A stretch of 64,000 bases of DNA from assembly GCF_000615945.1 (NCBI RefSeq), contig NZ_BAMO01000014.1, positions 24,553 through 88,552 on the forward strand. The letters are read 5' to 3'. The position numbers and the translations under genes are program-made. Of the stretch, positions 44,510-54,876 are shown in pieces. How positions within the stretch are numbered: position 1 is the stretch's first letter; each line of letters starts with the position of its first letter. This DNA comes from Caldalkalibacillus mannanilyticus JCM 10596. GTDB taxonomy: Bacteria; Bacillota; Bacilli; Caldalkalibacillales; JCM-10596. A model generated the notes under the pieces. It was not told where the DNA came from and made no database searches. It was given only the letters and a program-made list of their open reading frames with translations.

Positions 44510-45537
44510 TAATTCTCAACAAGCTTATCTAGATGATCTAAGTCCTCAGAGTAATCGATCACTCTAGACAAGACGGGAAATAGATGGAGCCATTGGCTTC
44601 GTCTAGCTTCGTTTTCGTCATCATATAACAAGACAAAGCTATGCAGCAGTCCTTCTCTTCCTTGAATGATATCATTTGAAGGTTGGTGTGGATGCTGTGT
44701 TTTTATTTTTCCTTCATATTTCAAGAGGATTTTCTCGTGGTAATTCGTTAGCATTTCAATCTCACGGTGCAAGAGCTCTCGTAAATCCTCGGATAAGGTT
44801 TGCAGGTCGTTTTGCTGTCGTTCAGAACGTTCTAATAGGTAGAAGGCTTTTTTAGAGCTTTTAATCATCTGACGGTAGAGGACCAATTTACGTGCTTTAG
44901 AGTATTGAACCTTACGGAAATACGTTCGTTCTTCTTTATACAAGCAATACAGGTCATCTAATTGTTCGAACTGTTGATTCATCAGCTTAAGGTCCTCTCG
45001 ATACTTCTTATCTTCCAGCTCATTCATTGTACTTGAGCGCAGATATTCAAGAATCATTCGATTGGTTCCGAGTATTTTTTGATATAGTTTTTCCTCATAT
45101 TTTGGGGGCAGGAAAATGACATTGACTAACAGAGCAGCACCTATACCCGTTAGAATTAAGAGAAAGCGATCTGCTGCAAAAAGAAGGAAGCTCCCTGTCG
45201 TGCTTTCCATAATGGCAATGACCGTAATAATGGACAAGGGAATGGCTTTCTCAAACTTTAATTGCAGATTAATCGCGATCACTAACATGACCACAATTCC
45301 TACAATAAAAGGTTCGTTTCCAAGCAGATAAGTAAAGGAAATCGCCACTAGAGCGCCAATAATATTAGCTTGAATTTGATCTAAAATATGCTGCCAAGAG
45401 CGGTATAAAGAGGGCTGAATAGAGAGCGCAGCGGCTAAGGCAGCGAAAATGACAGGATCAAGTCCAAAGAATGTAGCAAGATATAAGGCTATGGTAAGTG
45501 CTATTCCTGTTTTTAGAATTCGAGCACCAAATTTCAT
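44494..45537 (-). CDS. ygaE: Aromatic acid exporter/FUSC-like membrane protein (YgaE-like, DUF939)
   Basis: This 347-residue protein has an N-terminal membrane domain of about six short helices ([68 protein letters not shown]) and a long helical cytoplasmic domain (about 160-340). This is the ArAE/DUF939 layout of Bacillales YgaE-type proteins. Export of aromatic acids is proposed for the superfamily, not shown here. I start at ATG 45537 with AAAGGA upstream; the TTG at 45564 falls in the promoter region. Confidence 0.8.
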   Translation of the reverse strand: MKFGARILKTGIALTIALYLATFFGLDPVIFAALAAALSIQPSLYRSWQHILDQIQANIIGALVAISFTYLLGNEPFIVGIVVMLVIAINLQLKFEKAIPLSIITVIAIMESTTGSFLLFAADRFLLILTGIGAALLVNVIFLPPKYEEKLYQKILGTNRMILEYLRSSTMNELEDKKYREDLKLMNQQFEQLDDLYCLYKEERTYFRKVQYSKARKLVLYRQMIKSSKKAFYLLERSERQQNDLQTLSEDLRELLHREIEMLTNYHEKILLKYEGKIKTQHPHQPSNDIIQGREGLLHSFVLLYDDENEARRSQWLHLFPVLSRVIDYSEDLDHLDKLVENYYSFH

Positions 45538-45571
45538 ATAGGATGATTCCTTTCTAGTGTTCAATTGTAAA

Positions 45572-45600
45572 ATAATACATCAAATTCTCCTTCGTTTCAA
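45572..45600 (-). promoter_or_regulatory. Sigma-A promoter of the ygaE-like gene
   Basis: TTGAAA (45600-45595), 17 bp, TATTAT (45577-45572) on the minus strand, 35 bp before the chosen ATG. Confidence 0.7.
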
Positions 45601-45635
45601 TAAGAAAGTATAGGCAGGAAGTGAAAAATGATCAA

Positions 45636-45674
45636 CAAAAAGAGCTATCACCACCTAAGAGATGATAGCTCTTT
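45636..45674 (-). terminator. Terminator of gltB
   Basis: AAAGAGCTATCA pairs perfectly with TGATAGCTCTTT; the minus strand then reads TTG after a T-run. Confidence 0.85.
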
Positions 45675-45701
45675 GACTTTGTTATACTGCTATATTCTAC
45701 T

Positions 45702-48700
45702 TTATTCTGTTGAAACAGCAGGGTCTGCTTGTTCCTTCATTGGTACGATTTGAACAAAATGATCTTCGCAAGAATTTTTCAAATCAAGTACTTGATTTGC
45801 TTTTTCATGCTGACCACTTGCCAGTAGTTCTTCAATATAAGCAGCAAGTAATTCATGAAGATCATTCTTTCCTTTTTCGGAAAGTGGTTGGATGCTAATT
45901 TTTGCTGCTTTAGCGATACGACGTTGGATCGCTGCTTGATCTAATCCAAGCTCAGGAACCATACGTTGGTAGATTACTCCACCTGTCATCCCTGAACAGA
46001 TCCAAGGACCTGGATCTCCCATAACAACAGCTCTGCCGTTTGTCATGTATTCGAAAGCAAAGCCTTTGATATTGGCTCTTGCTCCGTAACCGCCTAAGTG
46101 ATCTTGGAGTGGAGAAGTGACTTCGCCGCCAATGATAACATCAGCACCAGATAGACGGATACCTGCTCTGGAATCTGCATTTCCTTGGACGATAAAGAGT
46201 CCTTTTTGTGCCCCATAACAGAATCCTTTACCAACAGATCCATTGATATATTGATTTACTTTATTTTTGGTTTTTAAGATGCTTGTCACACCACCAAAGG
46301 ATGTTTTCCCTACACCATCTTGAGCTCCACCATGGACACGAATATGGATGCCGTCTACGTTGAAGGCAGCTAAACCATTACCAGGTACGGAACCTTGATC
46401 AAACGTCAGGTTAACTTTAGGCAGCTTATTGTAGCTACCATCTAATCTGTTCTTCACGCGCTCACCAGCAAATCGGCTTCCTAGCACTCGTTGCTCACAA
46501 GTGATGGCATTAAATGTTCGATTTAGAGGGGCATCATAGGATACATACGGATTAGAATCCACATGTCCTTCAGCACCCACCGCCATGGCTAGAGGAGCAG
46601 CTACTTGTGTTTTGCTTTCTACCTTTTGCACAACTGCCTGTGCTGCCTCTTGAGCTGGAGCAATTAGGTTACTTAGATCCATTGTCTCTAGGGCGCGCGT
46701 CTGAATCAATAAATCAGATCGACCGACTAGATCTTGAGCATTTTGAAAGCCAAGCTCTCCAGTTAAGCGTTGAAGTTCTTTCCCAATAGAAGAGAACAAT
46801 TCTTTTAATCCTTGAATAGCATGAGAACCAACGCGAGGAACAAAACGCTTTAATCCTTTTTCATGAGCTTCTTCCATCGAATCAATCTGTGTAGCAATAC
46901 CAACATGACAAGTATCTAAGTGACAACCACGACAAGTTGTACAACCCACAGCAATCATAGATAAGGTTCCAAATCCGATACGGTTAGCTCCGAGTAACAT
47001 CATTTTTAGAGCATCTAATCCGCTTTTGACTCCACCGTCACCCCATACTTCAACATGCTGACGAAGCCCTGCTTCAATAAGCGCATTATGTGCTAATTTT
47101 ACCCCAATTTCTGCTGGTAAACCTACATATTGTAGAGCATGTATACGAGCAGCTCCAGTTCCTCCGTCGAATCCACTGATGTTAATGATATCAGCGCCTG
47201 CTTTGGCAATACCAACGGCAATGGTACCGATATTAGGAACAACAGGAACTTTGACAATCACTTTCGCTTCATGATTTGCTGTTTTAAGCTCTGTAATCAT
47301 TTGTGCCAAATCTTCAATCGAATAGATATCATGGTTATTTGAAGGAGAGATCAGGTCAGAACCGATTGTTGCATTACGAGCTGCTGCAATTTTTGCTGTT
47401 ACTTTTGAACCTGGTAAGTGTCCACCTTCACCCGGTTTTGCCCCTTGACCAATTTTAATCTCAAGGTATTTAGTAGAGTTTGCAAGCTCAACATTCACAC
47501 CGAATCGACCTGAAGCGATTTGCATTCCTCTTGTGTTATAGTATTTGCCTAACATGTCTTTGATTTCTCCACCTTCACCATTTAAACTGATCATGTTTAA
47601 TTGGTGAGCAGCCTCAGCGTAAGCACGGAAGGCTGTTTCATTTTGAGAGCCAAAGGACATGGAACTGATAACAAATGGCAGATGATGATCAGCGACGCCA
47701 ACGCTCACTTGCTCAGCAGGAACATCACTCGCATTTTCCGTTCTTGCTTTCTCTATATTTAGATCCGCAACATGTCGAATAGAAATAGGATTTTCTCTTT
47801 CCTGTTCTTCTAGTTTATCTGCATATTCTCTATATTCTAATGTTCCTGCGGCTACTTGCCCGATTGGCTTCCATAGACGTGGGAATAGACGGAACGTTTT
47901 CGATGCTTTGGCTTTTTCACCAGCAAAGTCCTCTGCACGCTTTTTGCTGTCTTCTTCCATCTGAGCAAAGCCCAGACCGATATTTTCTGAACCGAAGAAA
48001 TTCACGATGCCTAAGGCTTCTGCAACTGCGGTCTGTAAACCAATACTAGAGAAGATACGGTTATATCCACGTAATTCATGAATTCCATTTGTAGATGTTA
48101 CTTTTTCCAAGCCTTTTGATAGGGCAGAGAATAGATTGATAGCACCCTGTGTATTTTCTGAATTGGAAACCGTCGCAAATAAGAGGTACGGATTAATCGC
48201 ATCGGCTCCTAAACCACAGGCTACAGCGATATCATGTAAGGAGCGAATGGAACCAGAACGTAAGATAAGGCTTGTTTTTCTGCGGATGGCGCTTCCAGCC
48301 TCGTCCATCGTAGCAGCTAAACGCTGATCAACGCTTGCCACAACCAAATGTGGGTCAATCCAATACTTACCCTCTGTATGTGAAAGCTGATCATCAAGTA
48401 CGATCACCTTTGCTTGCTGTTCCTGTGCCGCTTTGACTGCCTCTGTAGCGATTCTGTCTAGAGCTTGTGGAATCGTTTCTCCCTCAGCAAAATAGACATG
48501 GATCGTCTTGCTTTGTTCACCAAAGTACGCCAATACTTGTTCATAGGATAAGGTATCTAATTGAGCACTTACTTGTGCGCCTACTTCACTTTCAAGTAAA
48601 AGCGGAGAAACAAGCTCTAGACGAGGATATACATCCTTTTGTTCAAAGCTACTTGTTCCTTTGGCTAAGGAAGAACGTCCGCCAAGAATCACACGCGTGG

Positions 48701-50248
48701 AGAAATGCTCCATTTCTCGTTCACGGTCAATTGCAGGGTTCGTTACAACCGCTACGCTTTCTTTCAAGTAGTCAGCAATATTTTGACGTTCAGTAGTAAG
48801 GGCTGCCAAAGGTCCATCATGCCCTAATGATCTTACAGCTCTGCACCATTAGACGCCATTTGCTCTGCGAGTTGAATATTTTCACGATCCCAACCGAAGG
48901 CACTATAATATTGATCCGTTGGTTTTAACTCTTCTTGAACCTCTGTAGTAGATGGAAGGGAAGGAGTGCTCAACATAGCATGAGCCCCGCTGATTTCTTT
49001 GCGCAGAGAATAACGCTCTAATACAACATCTTGCAGCTCATGATGATAATATACTTCTACCATTCCACTGCGCAGGACGATACCAACCTTTTCTCCTGGA
49101 GCTAATGATTTTGGTTCATCAAGCATTTCGCTAACAGGGATGAGTCCTTGTTCAGAGGAGAAATACAGATGGTCTTCAGATTCCACCATCCATACAGGAC
49201 GAAGACCTAATGAATCGACACTAAAGATACATTCATCAGCGTGACGAGAAACAATTCCAGCAGGTCCTTGTGCAAAATGTCCCCAAGATTGGCGAATGTC
49301 TACATATAAATCCTGAAGATCAGAACGTAGATTCTTCATCTCATTAATGATAGGAGGGAAGACCATTTCCATAGCTTCAAATAGACTAAACCCATAACGA
49401 TGGATTAGCGTTTCAACTGTTCTGTTAAGATCTTGAGAATCACTACCTCCGTCAACAAGGGGTACGCCGATCATGCTTGCTTCTTGACGAAGCTGAGAAA
49501 TCGTATTAATTTCTCCGTTATGTCCTAGCAAGCTAAAAGGTTGCACGCGAAAAAAGCTGGATAGCGTATTCGTCGAATAACGATTATGTCCAATTGTCAT
49601 ACCAGATTGAAATAATGGATTACCCAAATCTTCAAAATATTTAGGTAAAATATTAGCAGCACCCATCACCTTGTAAACACAGGAATGGCTACTTAATGAA
49701 GCAACATGCACAGGAAATTTTTCTTCTATAATAATTTGTAAATCAAATAAAATTTGTCCGATCGTTGATGTGGATTGTTCATCTTTCCAAGTACCTGTTA
49801 CTTGCCAAAAAAGTGGTTCATCATTGATTCCGTTAGGTCCTAAGTGTTCTGAATACACTTGATCCTCTACTTCAAGTAAAATCTCAGCTTTCGTATCTGT
49901 GAAAAGTGTTCGAATTTCACGCTGGATGGCCGTCACATCGGAGGTTTTAGGGATAAATAGATGACCTACGAAGAAATCATCGCTATAGACCAGATTAGCT
50001 GGCAAGTCGGCTTGTTTGTAACGTTCTTCCCAAAGGGCACGAGGAATGTCCGTTAACAACCCACACCCGTCACCTTCGCCGTCGATAAAGCCTGACCGAT
50101 GTTCCATTTTGATCAAGGCATCAACCGAATTCAAAATGTTTTTATGGGTGGGTTCCCCATTTTTATTTACGATAGCCACAATTCCGCAACTATCATGCTC
50201 AGTATTGTGGAAATTTTTAAAACTGCTTGGGCTCCACTTCATTTTCAT
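45702..50248 (-). CDS. gltB: Glutamate synthase large subunit (frameshifted here)
   Basis: This enzyme of about 1515 residues makes glutamate from glutamine and 2-oxoglutarate. A short propeptide ends before the catalytic Cys of the glutaminase domain (HDSCGIVAI, Cys21). Other landmarks are GHNRYSTNT, GHNGEINT, synthase/FMN motifs GAKPGEGGHLPG, IISGFDGGTGA and GDGGVKSG, the Fe-S loop CTTCRGCHLDTCHVG, and the GXGXG beta-helix (GADVIIGGEV, GARANIKGF). The frame breaks at 48840; one A (GCAGAGCTG to GCAGAAGCTG) gives NGAEAVRSLGHDGPLAALTT. No small subunit gltD is adjacent, so the electron donor partner is unknown. B. subtilis calls this subunit GltA. Confidence 0.87.
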
Positions 50249-50254
50249 ACAACT

Positions 50255-50280
50255 GGTCAGCTAGTCTGACCTTCACCTCC
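50255..50280 (-). promoter_or_regulatory. gltB ribosome site separated from the ATG by a hairpin
   Basis: The only good Shine-Dalgarno, GGAGGTGA (50280-50273), is 24 nt from ATG 50248. In between, GGTCAG-actag-CTGACC (50271-50255) forms a perfect 6-bp hairpin; if folded, the remaining spacing is 7 nt. No closer start codon exists in frame. Confidence 0.6.
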
Positions 50281-50319
50281 TGTTAGATTTTTTATCAAAG
50301 GAACTTGACAAGTAAGACA

Positions 50320-50348
50320 ATAATATCATGAATTTTCTGACCCAACAA
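50320..50348 (-). promoter_or_regulatory. Sigma-A promoter of gltB
   Basis: TTGTTG (50348-50343), 17 bp, TATTAT (50325-50320) on the minus strand. Confidence 0.6.
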
Positions 50349-50372
50349 GACATCAATGCGTGAATATTCAAA

Positions 50373-50386
50373 TGTAAGCGTTTTTA
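50373..50386. promoter_or_regulatory. cre-like site 1 upstream of gltB
   Basis: TGTAAGCGTTTTTA differs from the CcpA cre consensus TGWAANCGNTNWCA only at the C. It lies about 25 bp upstream of the gltB -35, which would suit activation. Confidence 0.45.
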
Positions 50387-50427
50387 TTCAAAAAAATTTT
50401 ATATTTAGGCAAAAAACGAAGAAGGGA

Positions 50428-50459
50428 TTGCATAATCATGCAAAATGTAAACGCTTTAA
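50428..50459. promoter_or_regulatory. Palindrome and cre-like site 2 upstream of gltB
   Basis: TTGCAT-aatc-ATGCAA (50428-50443) is a perfect inverted repeat. TGTAAACGCTTTAA (50446-50459) is a second cre-like site, again missing only the C. Together with site 1 this suggests carbon-status control of gltB; another regulator may use the palindrome. Confidence 0.4.
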
Positions 50460-50463
50460 ATGG

Positions 50464-50498
50464 AAAAAGCATGTCCCGAATTATCTTCGGGACATGCC
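50464..50498 (-). terminator. Terminator overlapping the gsaB stop codon
   Basis: GCATGTCCCGAA pairs perfectly with TTCGGGACATGC, then TTTTT on the minus strand. The left arm encodes the last codons (MSRR-stop), so gene end and terminator share sequence. Confidence 0.85.
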
Positions 50499-51776
50499 TT
50501 GGAAAACAGAATCTACAGCAGTGAGTGTTTCTTTAATATCCTGTTCAGTATGTCGGATGGTGACAAACCAAGCCTCATATTTAGAAGGAGCAAGATTGAC
50601 TCCATGTTGAAGCATTCCTTTAAAGAAAGTAGCAAAGGCTTCGCCATCACTCTGTTCTGCTTCAACGTAATTGTGTACTTCTTGGACTCCAAAATAGATA
50701 CTTAGCGCCCCGCCTAGGCGATTGAGCGATAAGGCAATCCTATGTTTCTTCGCTAGAGCAAGGATTCCTTCTTCTAGCATAGCACCTAGACGGTCAAGGT
50801 GTTCGTAAGTTCCTTTCTCTTTTAGCACCTCCAAGCAAGCAATACCAGCTGAGATCGAGGCTGGATTTCCAGCCATTGTTCCAGCTTGATAGGCAGGTCC
50901 TAGTGGAGCCACCTGTTCCATAATTTCTTGGCGTCCGCCGTAAGCACCTATAGGGAGTCCGCCACCAATAATTTTTCCAAGAGCGGTCATATCTGGCTCT
51001 ACTTTAAGTAGATTTTGTGCTCCGCCATACATGAATCGAAAAGCTGTAATCACTTCATCATAGATGACAAGAGCACCCGCTTCATGAGTAAGTCGATTTA
51101 CTTCTTCTAAGAATCCTTTATGAGGCATGACAATTCCAAAGTTTCCAACGATGGGCTCAACTAGAACAGCAGCAACTTGGGACCCCCATGTACGGAGAGC
51201 TTCCTCATATGCTTCAAGATTATTAAAAGGAACCGTAATAACCTCTTGGGCGATGCTTTGTGGAATACCCGCACTATCTGGAATACCTAAGGTAGAAGGT
51301 CCAGAGCCAGCAGCAACGAGGACGAGGTCTGAGTGACCATGATAGCATCCCGCAAATTTAATAATTTTATCTCTTTTGGTATACGCACGTGCAACCCGAA
51401 TAGTGGTCATGACCGCTTCCGTACCCGAGTTGACAAATCTTATTTTTTCTAATGAAGGAATGGCTTCTCGAAGCATTTTGGCAAAGGTAACCTCTAAGGC
51501 TGTAGGCGTACCGTATAGGGTTCCATTAGCAGCTGCTTTGGAGATGGCTTCAGTAATATGGGGATGGGCATGTCCCGTAATAATGGGACCATAGGCAGCA
51601 AGATAGTCGATATAGCGGTTCCCATCTACATCCCAAAAATAGGCGCCTTCTGCCCGCTCCATAAAGACGGGTGCACCTCCACCAACTGCCTTGTAAGAAC
51701 GTGAAGGACTATTAACTCCTCCAACAATATATTGTAAAGCTTCATTAAAGAGTAGATTTGATTTCTCATGATTCAT
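50481..51776 (-). CDS. gsaB: Glutamate-1-semialdehyde 2,1-aminomutase (GsaB/HemL)
   Basis: This 431-residue PLP enzyme forms 5-aminolevulinate for heme. Signatures are [54 protein letters not shown] and the PLP lysine in [17 protein letters not shown]. In B. subtilis a second, non-operon copy called gsaB occupies this position between ygaE and perR, so a hemL in the hem operon is expected elsewhere (inference). AAGGAGG lies about 12 nt before ATG 51776. Confidence 0.9.
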   Translation of the reverse strand: MNHEKSNLLFNEALQYIVGGVNSPSRSYKAVGGGAPVFMERAEGAYFWDVDGNRYIDYLAAYGPIITGHAHPHITEAISKAAANGTLYGTPTALEVTFAKMLREAIPSLEKIRFVNSGTEAVMTTIRVARAYTKRDKIIKFAGCYHGHSDLVLVAAGSGPSTLGIPDSAGIPQSIAQEVITVPFNNLEAYEEALRTWGSQVAAVLVEPIVGNFGIVMPHKGFLEEVNRLTHEAGALVIYDEVITAFRFMYGGAQNLLKVEPDMTALGKIIGGGLPIGAYGGRQEIMEQVAPLGPAYQAGTMAGNPASISAGIACLEVLKEKGTYEHLDRLGAMLEEGILALAKKHRIALSLNRLGGALSIYFGVQEVHNYVEAEQSDGEAFATFFKGMLQHGVNLAPSKYEAWFVTIRHTEQDIKETLTAVDSVFQGMSRR

Positions 51777-51807
51777 AATATGTAGATTCCTCCTTGTCTA
51801 CCTCTCA

Positions 51808-51835
51808 TTGTATCATTAGTGAAATAGGTTATACT
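51808..51835 (+). promoter_or_regulatory. Putative sigma-A promoter of the SDR gene
   Basis: TTGTAT (51808-51813), 16 bp, TATACT (51830-51835). Confidence 0.5.
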
Positions 51836-51913
51836 AGAAATAAAAGGAATCCATGAATTTCGATGAATACGTTGAGGCTAAGTCCGTTTTGGAGAAAAGA
51901 AAGGATGAATAAG

Positions 51914-52633
51914 ATGTTAAAAAATAAAGTAGCGATTGTAACTGGCGCATCACGCGGTATAGGCTATTCCATTGCCTTTAAACTAGTGGAGCAAGGAGCT
52001 CAAGTTGTGCTGATAGGAAGCTCTAAGCAGGTTCATGATACAGCAGACTCCTTAAAAAAACTGGGGCATACGGTCTTATCTATTCAAGCGGATATTTCAA
52101 AGGCTGCTGATGTAGAAGAAGTGATTTCTCAAACTATTCAACAGTTTGGAAAGATTGATATCTTAGTCAATAATGCAGGAATTGGTTTGTTTAAGCCTGT
52201 TGAGGAAACAACACTAGAAGAATGGCAAAGACTATTTGAAGTCAATGTCCAAGGAGTATTCCTGTGCTCTCGAGCTGTACTCCCTTATATGAAAGAAAGA
52301 GGTCAAGGGACAATCATTACTATTTCCTCTGATGTTGGAAGACGCACAATTCCCAATGGATCTGTATATACAGCAACTAAATATGCTGTCCAAGGCTTTT
52401 CCGGTTCATTGGCACAGGAGGTAAGAAAAGTAGGAATTCGAGTGGGGACGATCAATCCAGGGATGGTCGATACATACTTTAACAATACGGAACAAGGAGC
52501 TCCAGAGAAGAAGGAATGGTTAAAAGGAGAGGATATCGCTCAGGCGGTGATCTATATGGCAAGTGCTCCTAAACATATGGTCATTGACGAAGTTTTACTC
52601 CATCCTTTAATTCAAGAATATCCTTCTGTATAA
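51914..52633 (+). CDS. Short-chain dehydrogenase/reductase
   Basis: This 239-residue classical SDR has the cofactor motif TGASRGIG, NNAGIGLF, ITISSDVG with catalytic Ser, and YTATK (Tyr-x3-Lys). No Arg follows the cofactor strand obviously (LIGSSKQ), so the NAD/NADP choice is open. Similar Bacillales proteins are annotated as 3-oxoacyl-ACP reductase-like or sepiapterin-reductase-like without evidence. ATG 51914 with AAAGGAT upstream gives the standard N-terminus MLKNKVAIVTG. Confidence 0.82.
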   Translation: MLKNKVAIVTGASRGIGYSIAFKLVEQGAQVVLIGSSKQVHDTADSLKKLGHTVLSIQADISKAADVEEVISQTIQQFGKIDILVNNAGIGLFKPVEETTLEEWQRLFEVNVQGVFLCSRAVLPYMKERGQGTIITISSDVGRRTIPNGSVYTATKYAVQGFSGSLAQEVRKVGIRVGTINPGMVDTYFNNTEQGAPEKKEWLKGEDIAQAVIYMASAPKHMVIDEVLLHPLIQEYPSV

Positions 52634-52678
52634 ACTTTTCTTTTCCCTCATATCTATAGTAATGAGGGGGCAAGCTGT

Positions 52679-53110
52679 ATGAAATACCTTATTTTTATGC
52701 TCATTGTTGTTTCCTGTTTTTTTATTATGATAGGCAGTGTTTTTCATTTGTTCAGAATAAAAGGGACGGATTGCCCTGTTTTCTCTTGGCAGCATTTTTT
52801 TATTCTGGTTCAGGTGTATTTTGTAGTTATTTTTGGTTTTGGGGTTATTTATCTAGGGTTAGATGCCATTGGATTGCCGAGTATTACATATCAGGATAAA
52901 GCCCATATAGATCGTCACAATCTCTATTTTATAGGAAATATCATTTATTTTAGTGCGATGACTGTTTTTACTGTAGGTTATGGAGATATTACTCCTGTGG
53001 GAGTAGCCAAAGCATTTGTTATTGTCCAAACCTTCTTAGGCTACCTTCTTCCTGCTGCGTTTGTTGTTTCAGGATTTGCCAATCGTAGAGAACATGGGGA
53101 CATCTGCTGA
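52679..53110 (+). CDS. Small potassium channel protein (Ion_trans_2-like)
   Basis: This 143-residue membrane protein has hydrophobic helices at about 4-25, 38-60 and 106-130. Between the last two lies the K+ selectivity filter TVFTVGYGD with preceding pore helix. It has no RCK/NAD-binding domain. Such channels leak K+ passively as tetramers. GAGGGGG stands 8 nt before ATG 52679. The cysteine-bearing ends are not diagnostic. A c-di-AMP receptor lies 6 kb downstream, but no link can be claimed. Confidence 0.8.
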   Translation: MKYLIFMLIVVSCFFIMIGSVFHLFRIKGTDCPVFSWQHFFILVQVYFVVIFGFGVIYLGLDAIGLPSITYQDKAHIDRHNLYFIGNIIYFSAMTVFTVGYGDITPVGVAKAFVIVQTFLGYLLPAAFVVSGFANRREHGDIC

Positions 53111-53200
53111 ATTTTTACTCCAGTGGTGTAAAGTCTAATCCTACTTCGTAAATAAACATATTATAAATGTAGGGATGACGATTACCTCCTCCATATGCTT

Positions 53201-53231
53201 AGATGTGCTTATAAAAGCGCATCTTTTTTTT
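53201..53231 (+). terminator. Terminator downstream of the channel gene
   Basis: AGATGtGCTT-4 nt-AAGCgCATCT followed by T8, 90 bp after the channel stop. Confidence 0.85.
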
Positions 53232-53288
53232 GTGCTAAAACAAAGCCTTGATTTTAGATCAATGCCTCATTGGTTTGACCATCGTTTA

Positions 53289-53654
53289 TCACGACTTTCC
53301 TTCCAATTCTCGCTTAGCTCTAATAAAAGCAATAAATTGCTGTATTTCTTCCCCAGAAAGTGAGATTCCATCTACAGCAAGGTCCATATTTGGCAGATCT
53401 CTTGATTCTATGAATTGAACTGATTTTGTGATATCGATTTCAATTGGAAAATCTGGATGATCCACTCTACCTAGAATGTAATCAGTTGATGTATGAAATA
53501 AATCAGCTATTAATGTAAGTGCTTCCAATGAAGGACGGCGGTGCCCCGACTCATAACCTGCATAAGTGCTTTTAGCAATTCCGAGTCGATCAGCCGTATA
53601 TTGTAAGGACCAACCTTTGTCCTTTCTTAATCTAGTTAATCTATTTAGAATCAT
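53289..53654 (-). CDS. ansR: XRE-family repressor AnsR
   Basis: This 121-residue regulator has a helix-turn-helix at about 4-58 ([40 protein letters not shown]) and a C-terminal region ([20 protein letters not shown]). It is divergent from ansA-ansB, exactly like AnsR in B. subtilis, which represses asparaginase and aspartase genes until aspartate is present. Overlapping operator-like repeats lie in the shared 211-bp gap. Confidence 0.85.
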   Translation of the reverse strand: MILNRLTRLRKDKGWSLQYTADRLGIAKSTYAGYESGHRRPSLEALTLIADLFHTSTDYILGRVDHPDFPIEIDITKSVQFIESRDLPNMDLAVDGISLSGEEIQQFIAFIRAKRELEGKS

Positions 53655-53729
53655 TTTTTACTCTCCTTTAACTACAATTTATTATATCATAAATTAAGAC
53701 AAAATGTACGCGATACGAATATTTTTTTC

Positions 53730-53791
53730 TTGATTTATACAAAATACGTGACTATAATACAAATATATTATTCGAAACGCGTACGAATAAT
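53730..53791 (+). promoter_or_regulatory. ansA promoter with AnsR operator candidate
   Basis: TTGATT (53730-53735), 17 bp, TATAAT (53753-53758) is a strong promoter. Eight bp downstream, ATTATTCG (53767-53774) and CGAATAAT (53784-53791) form a perfect inverted repeat with a 9-bp spacer. A further half site, TACGAATAT, lies upstream near 53714. Repressor binding over the start region is inferred. Confidence 0.65.
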
Positions 53792-53864
53792 GCATTTCTT
53801 CTCTTGTAAAGCTTATCGTAAATCTAATGCTGTAAACAGAGAAAATTTTACAGGGGGTATTATT

Positions 53865-54854
53865 TTGAAGAATTTGATGTTACTTACTACCGGTGGGACC
53901 ATTGCTTCCTTAGAAGGGGAAAATGGACTAGCTCCAGGGATGGATCCCAACGAAATTTTAAATCACTTACCTGGATTACATTCACAATGTAAGATTGATG
54001 GTAAGCCATTGATGAATATTGATAGTACCAATATACAACCAGAGCATTGGGTTGAAATAGCAAACGCTATCTACAAACATTACCATGACTACGACGGCTT
54101 TATTATCACTCATGGGACGGATACAATGGCTTATACTTCAGCCGCGCTCTCCTATATGCTACAAGATGTCGACAAACCAATCGTAATTACAGGCTCTCAA
54201 ATTCCAATTGCTTTTAAGAAAACAGATGCCAAGAGAAATTTTTCTGACGCGGTTCGATTTGCTTGTGAAGACATAGGTGGAGTATATATCGTATTTGATG
54301 GTAGGGTGATACAGGGAACAAGAGCTATTAAACTTAGAACAAAAAGCTATGACTCGTTCGAAAGTATTAATTACCCTTATGTTGCTTCTATACATGGAAA
54401 TGGTATTGAGTATAATAAGCCTGTTCATTCAGCAAAAAATAAAAAAATAAAGTTAGATACTTCCCTATGTACTGATGTTTCTCTCGTTAAGTTATATCCA
54501 GGGATTAAGCCAGAGTTCTTTGATTTTCTAAAAGATCAATGTAAGGGGATTGTCATAGAAAGTTATGGAAGCGGTGGCATTCCATTTCAAGGAAGAAACA
54601 TTTTAGAGAAATTGAATGAATTGATCGAGTGTGGAATATCCGTTGTCATTACTACACAATGTTTAGAGGAAGGGGAGGACATGGATATTTATGAAGTGGG
54701 GCGTAAAGTAAATCATGATGCGATCATTCGTTCCAGAAATATGAATACAGAAGCAATCGTCCCTAAATTGATGTGGGTATTAGGTAAGACTCAGGTTCCA
54801 CAAAAAGTGAAAGAAATGATGGAAACCCCCATTGCAGATGACATTACATTCTAA
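53865..54854 (+). CDS. ansA: L-asparaginase, type I
   Basis: This 329-residue cytoplasmic enzyme hydrolyses asparagine to aspartate and ammonia. The first catalytic Thr is in [10 protein letters not shown], the second in [12 protein letters not shown]. The start is TTG 53865, about 7 nt after AGGGGGT, giving the same length as B. subtilis AnsA. The open frame upstream crosses the promoter. It is the first gene of ansA-ansB-mleN-mleA. Confidence 0.9.
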   Translation: MKNLMLLTTGGTIASLEGENGLAPGMDPNEILNHLPGLHSQCKIDGKPLMNIDSTNIQPEHWVEIANAIYKHYHDYDGFIITHGTDTMAYTSAALSYMLQDVDKPIVITGSQIPIAFKKTDAKRNFSDAVRFACEDIGGVYIVFDGRVIQGTRAIKLRTKSYDSFESINYPYVASIHGNGIEYNKPVHSAKNKKIKLDTSLCTDVSLVKLYPGIKPEFFDFLKDQCKGIVIESYGSGGIPFQGRNILEKLNELIECGISVVITTQCLEEGEDMDIYEVGRKVNHDAIIRSRNMNTEAIVPKLMWVLGKTQVPQKVKEMMETPIADDITF

Positions 54855-54876
54855 AACTTTTAAAGGAGTAAGGGAA

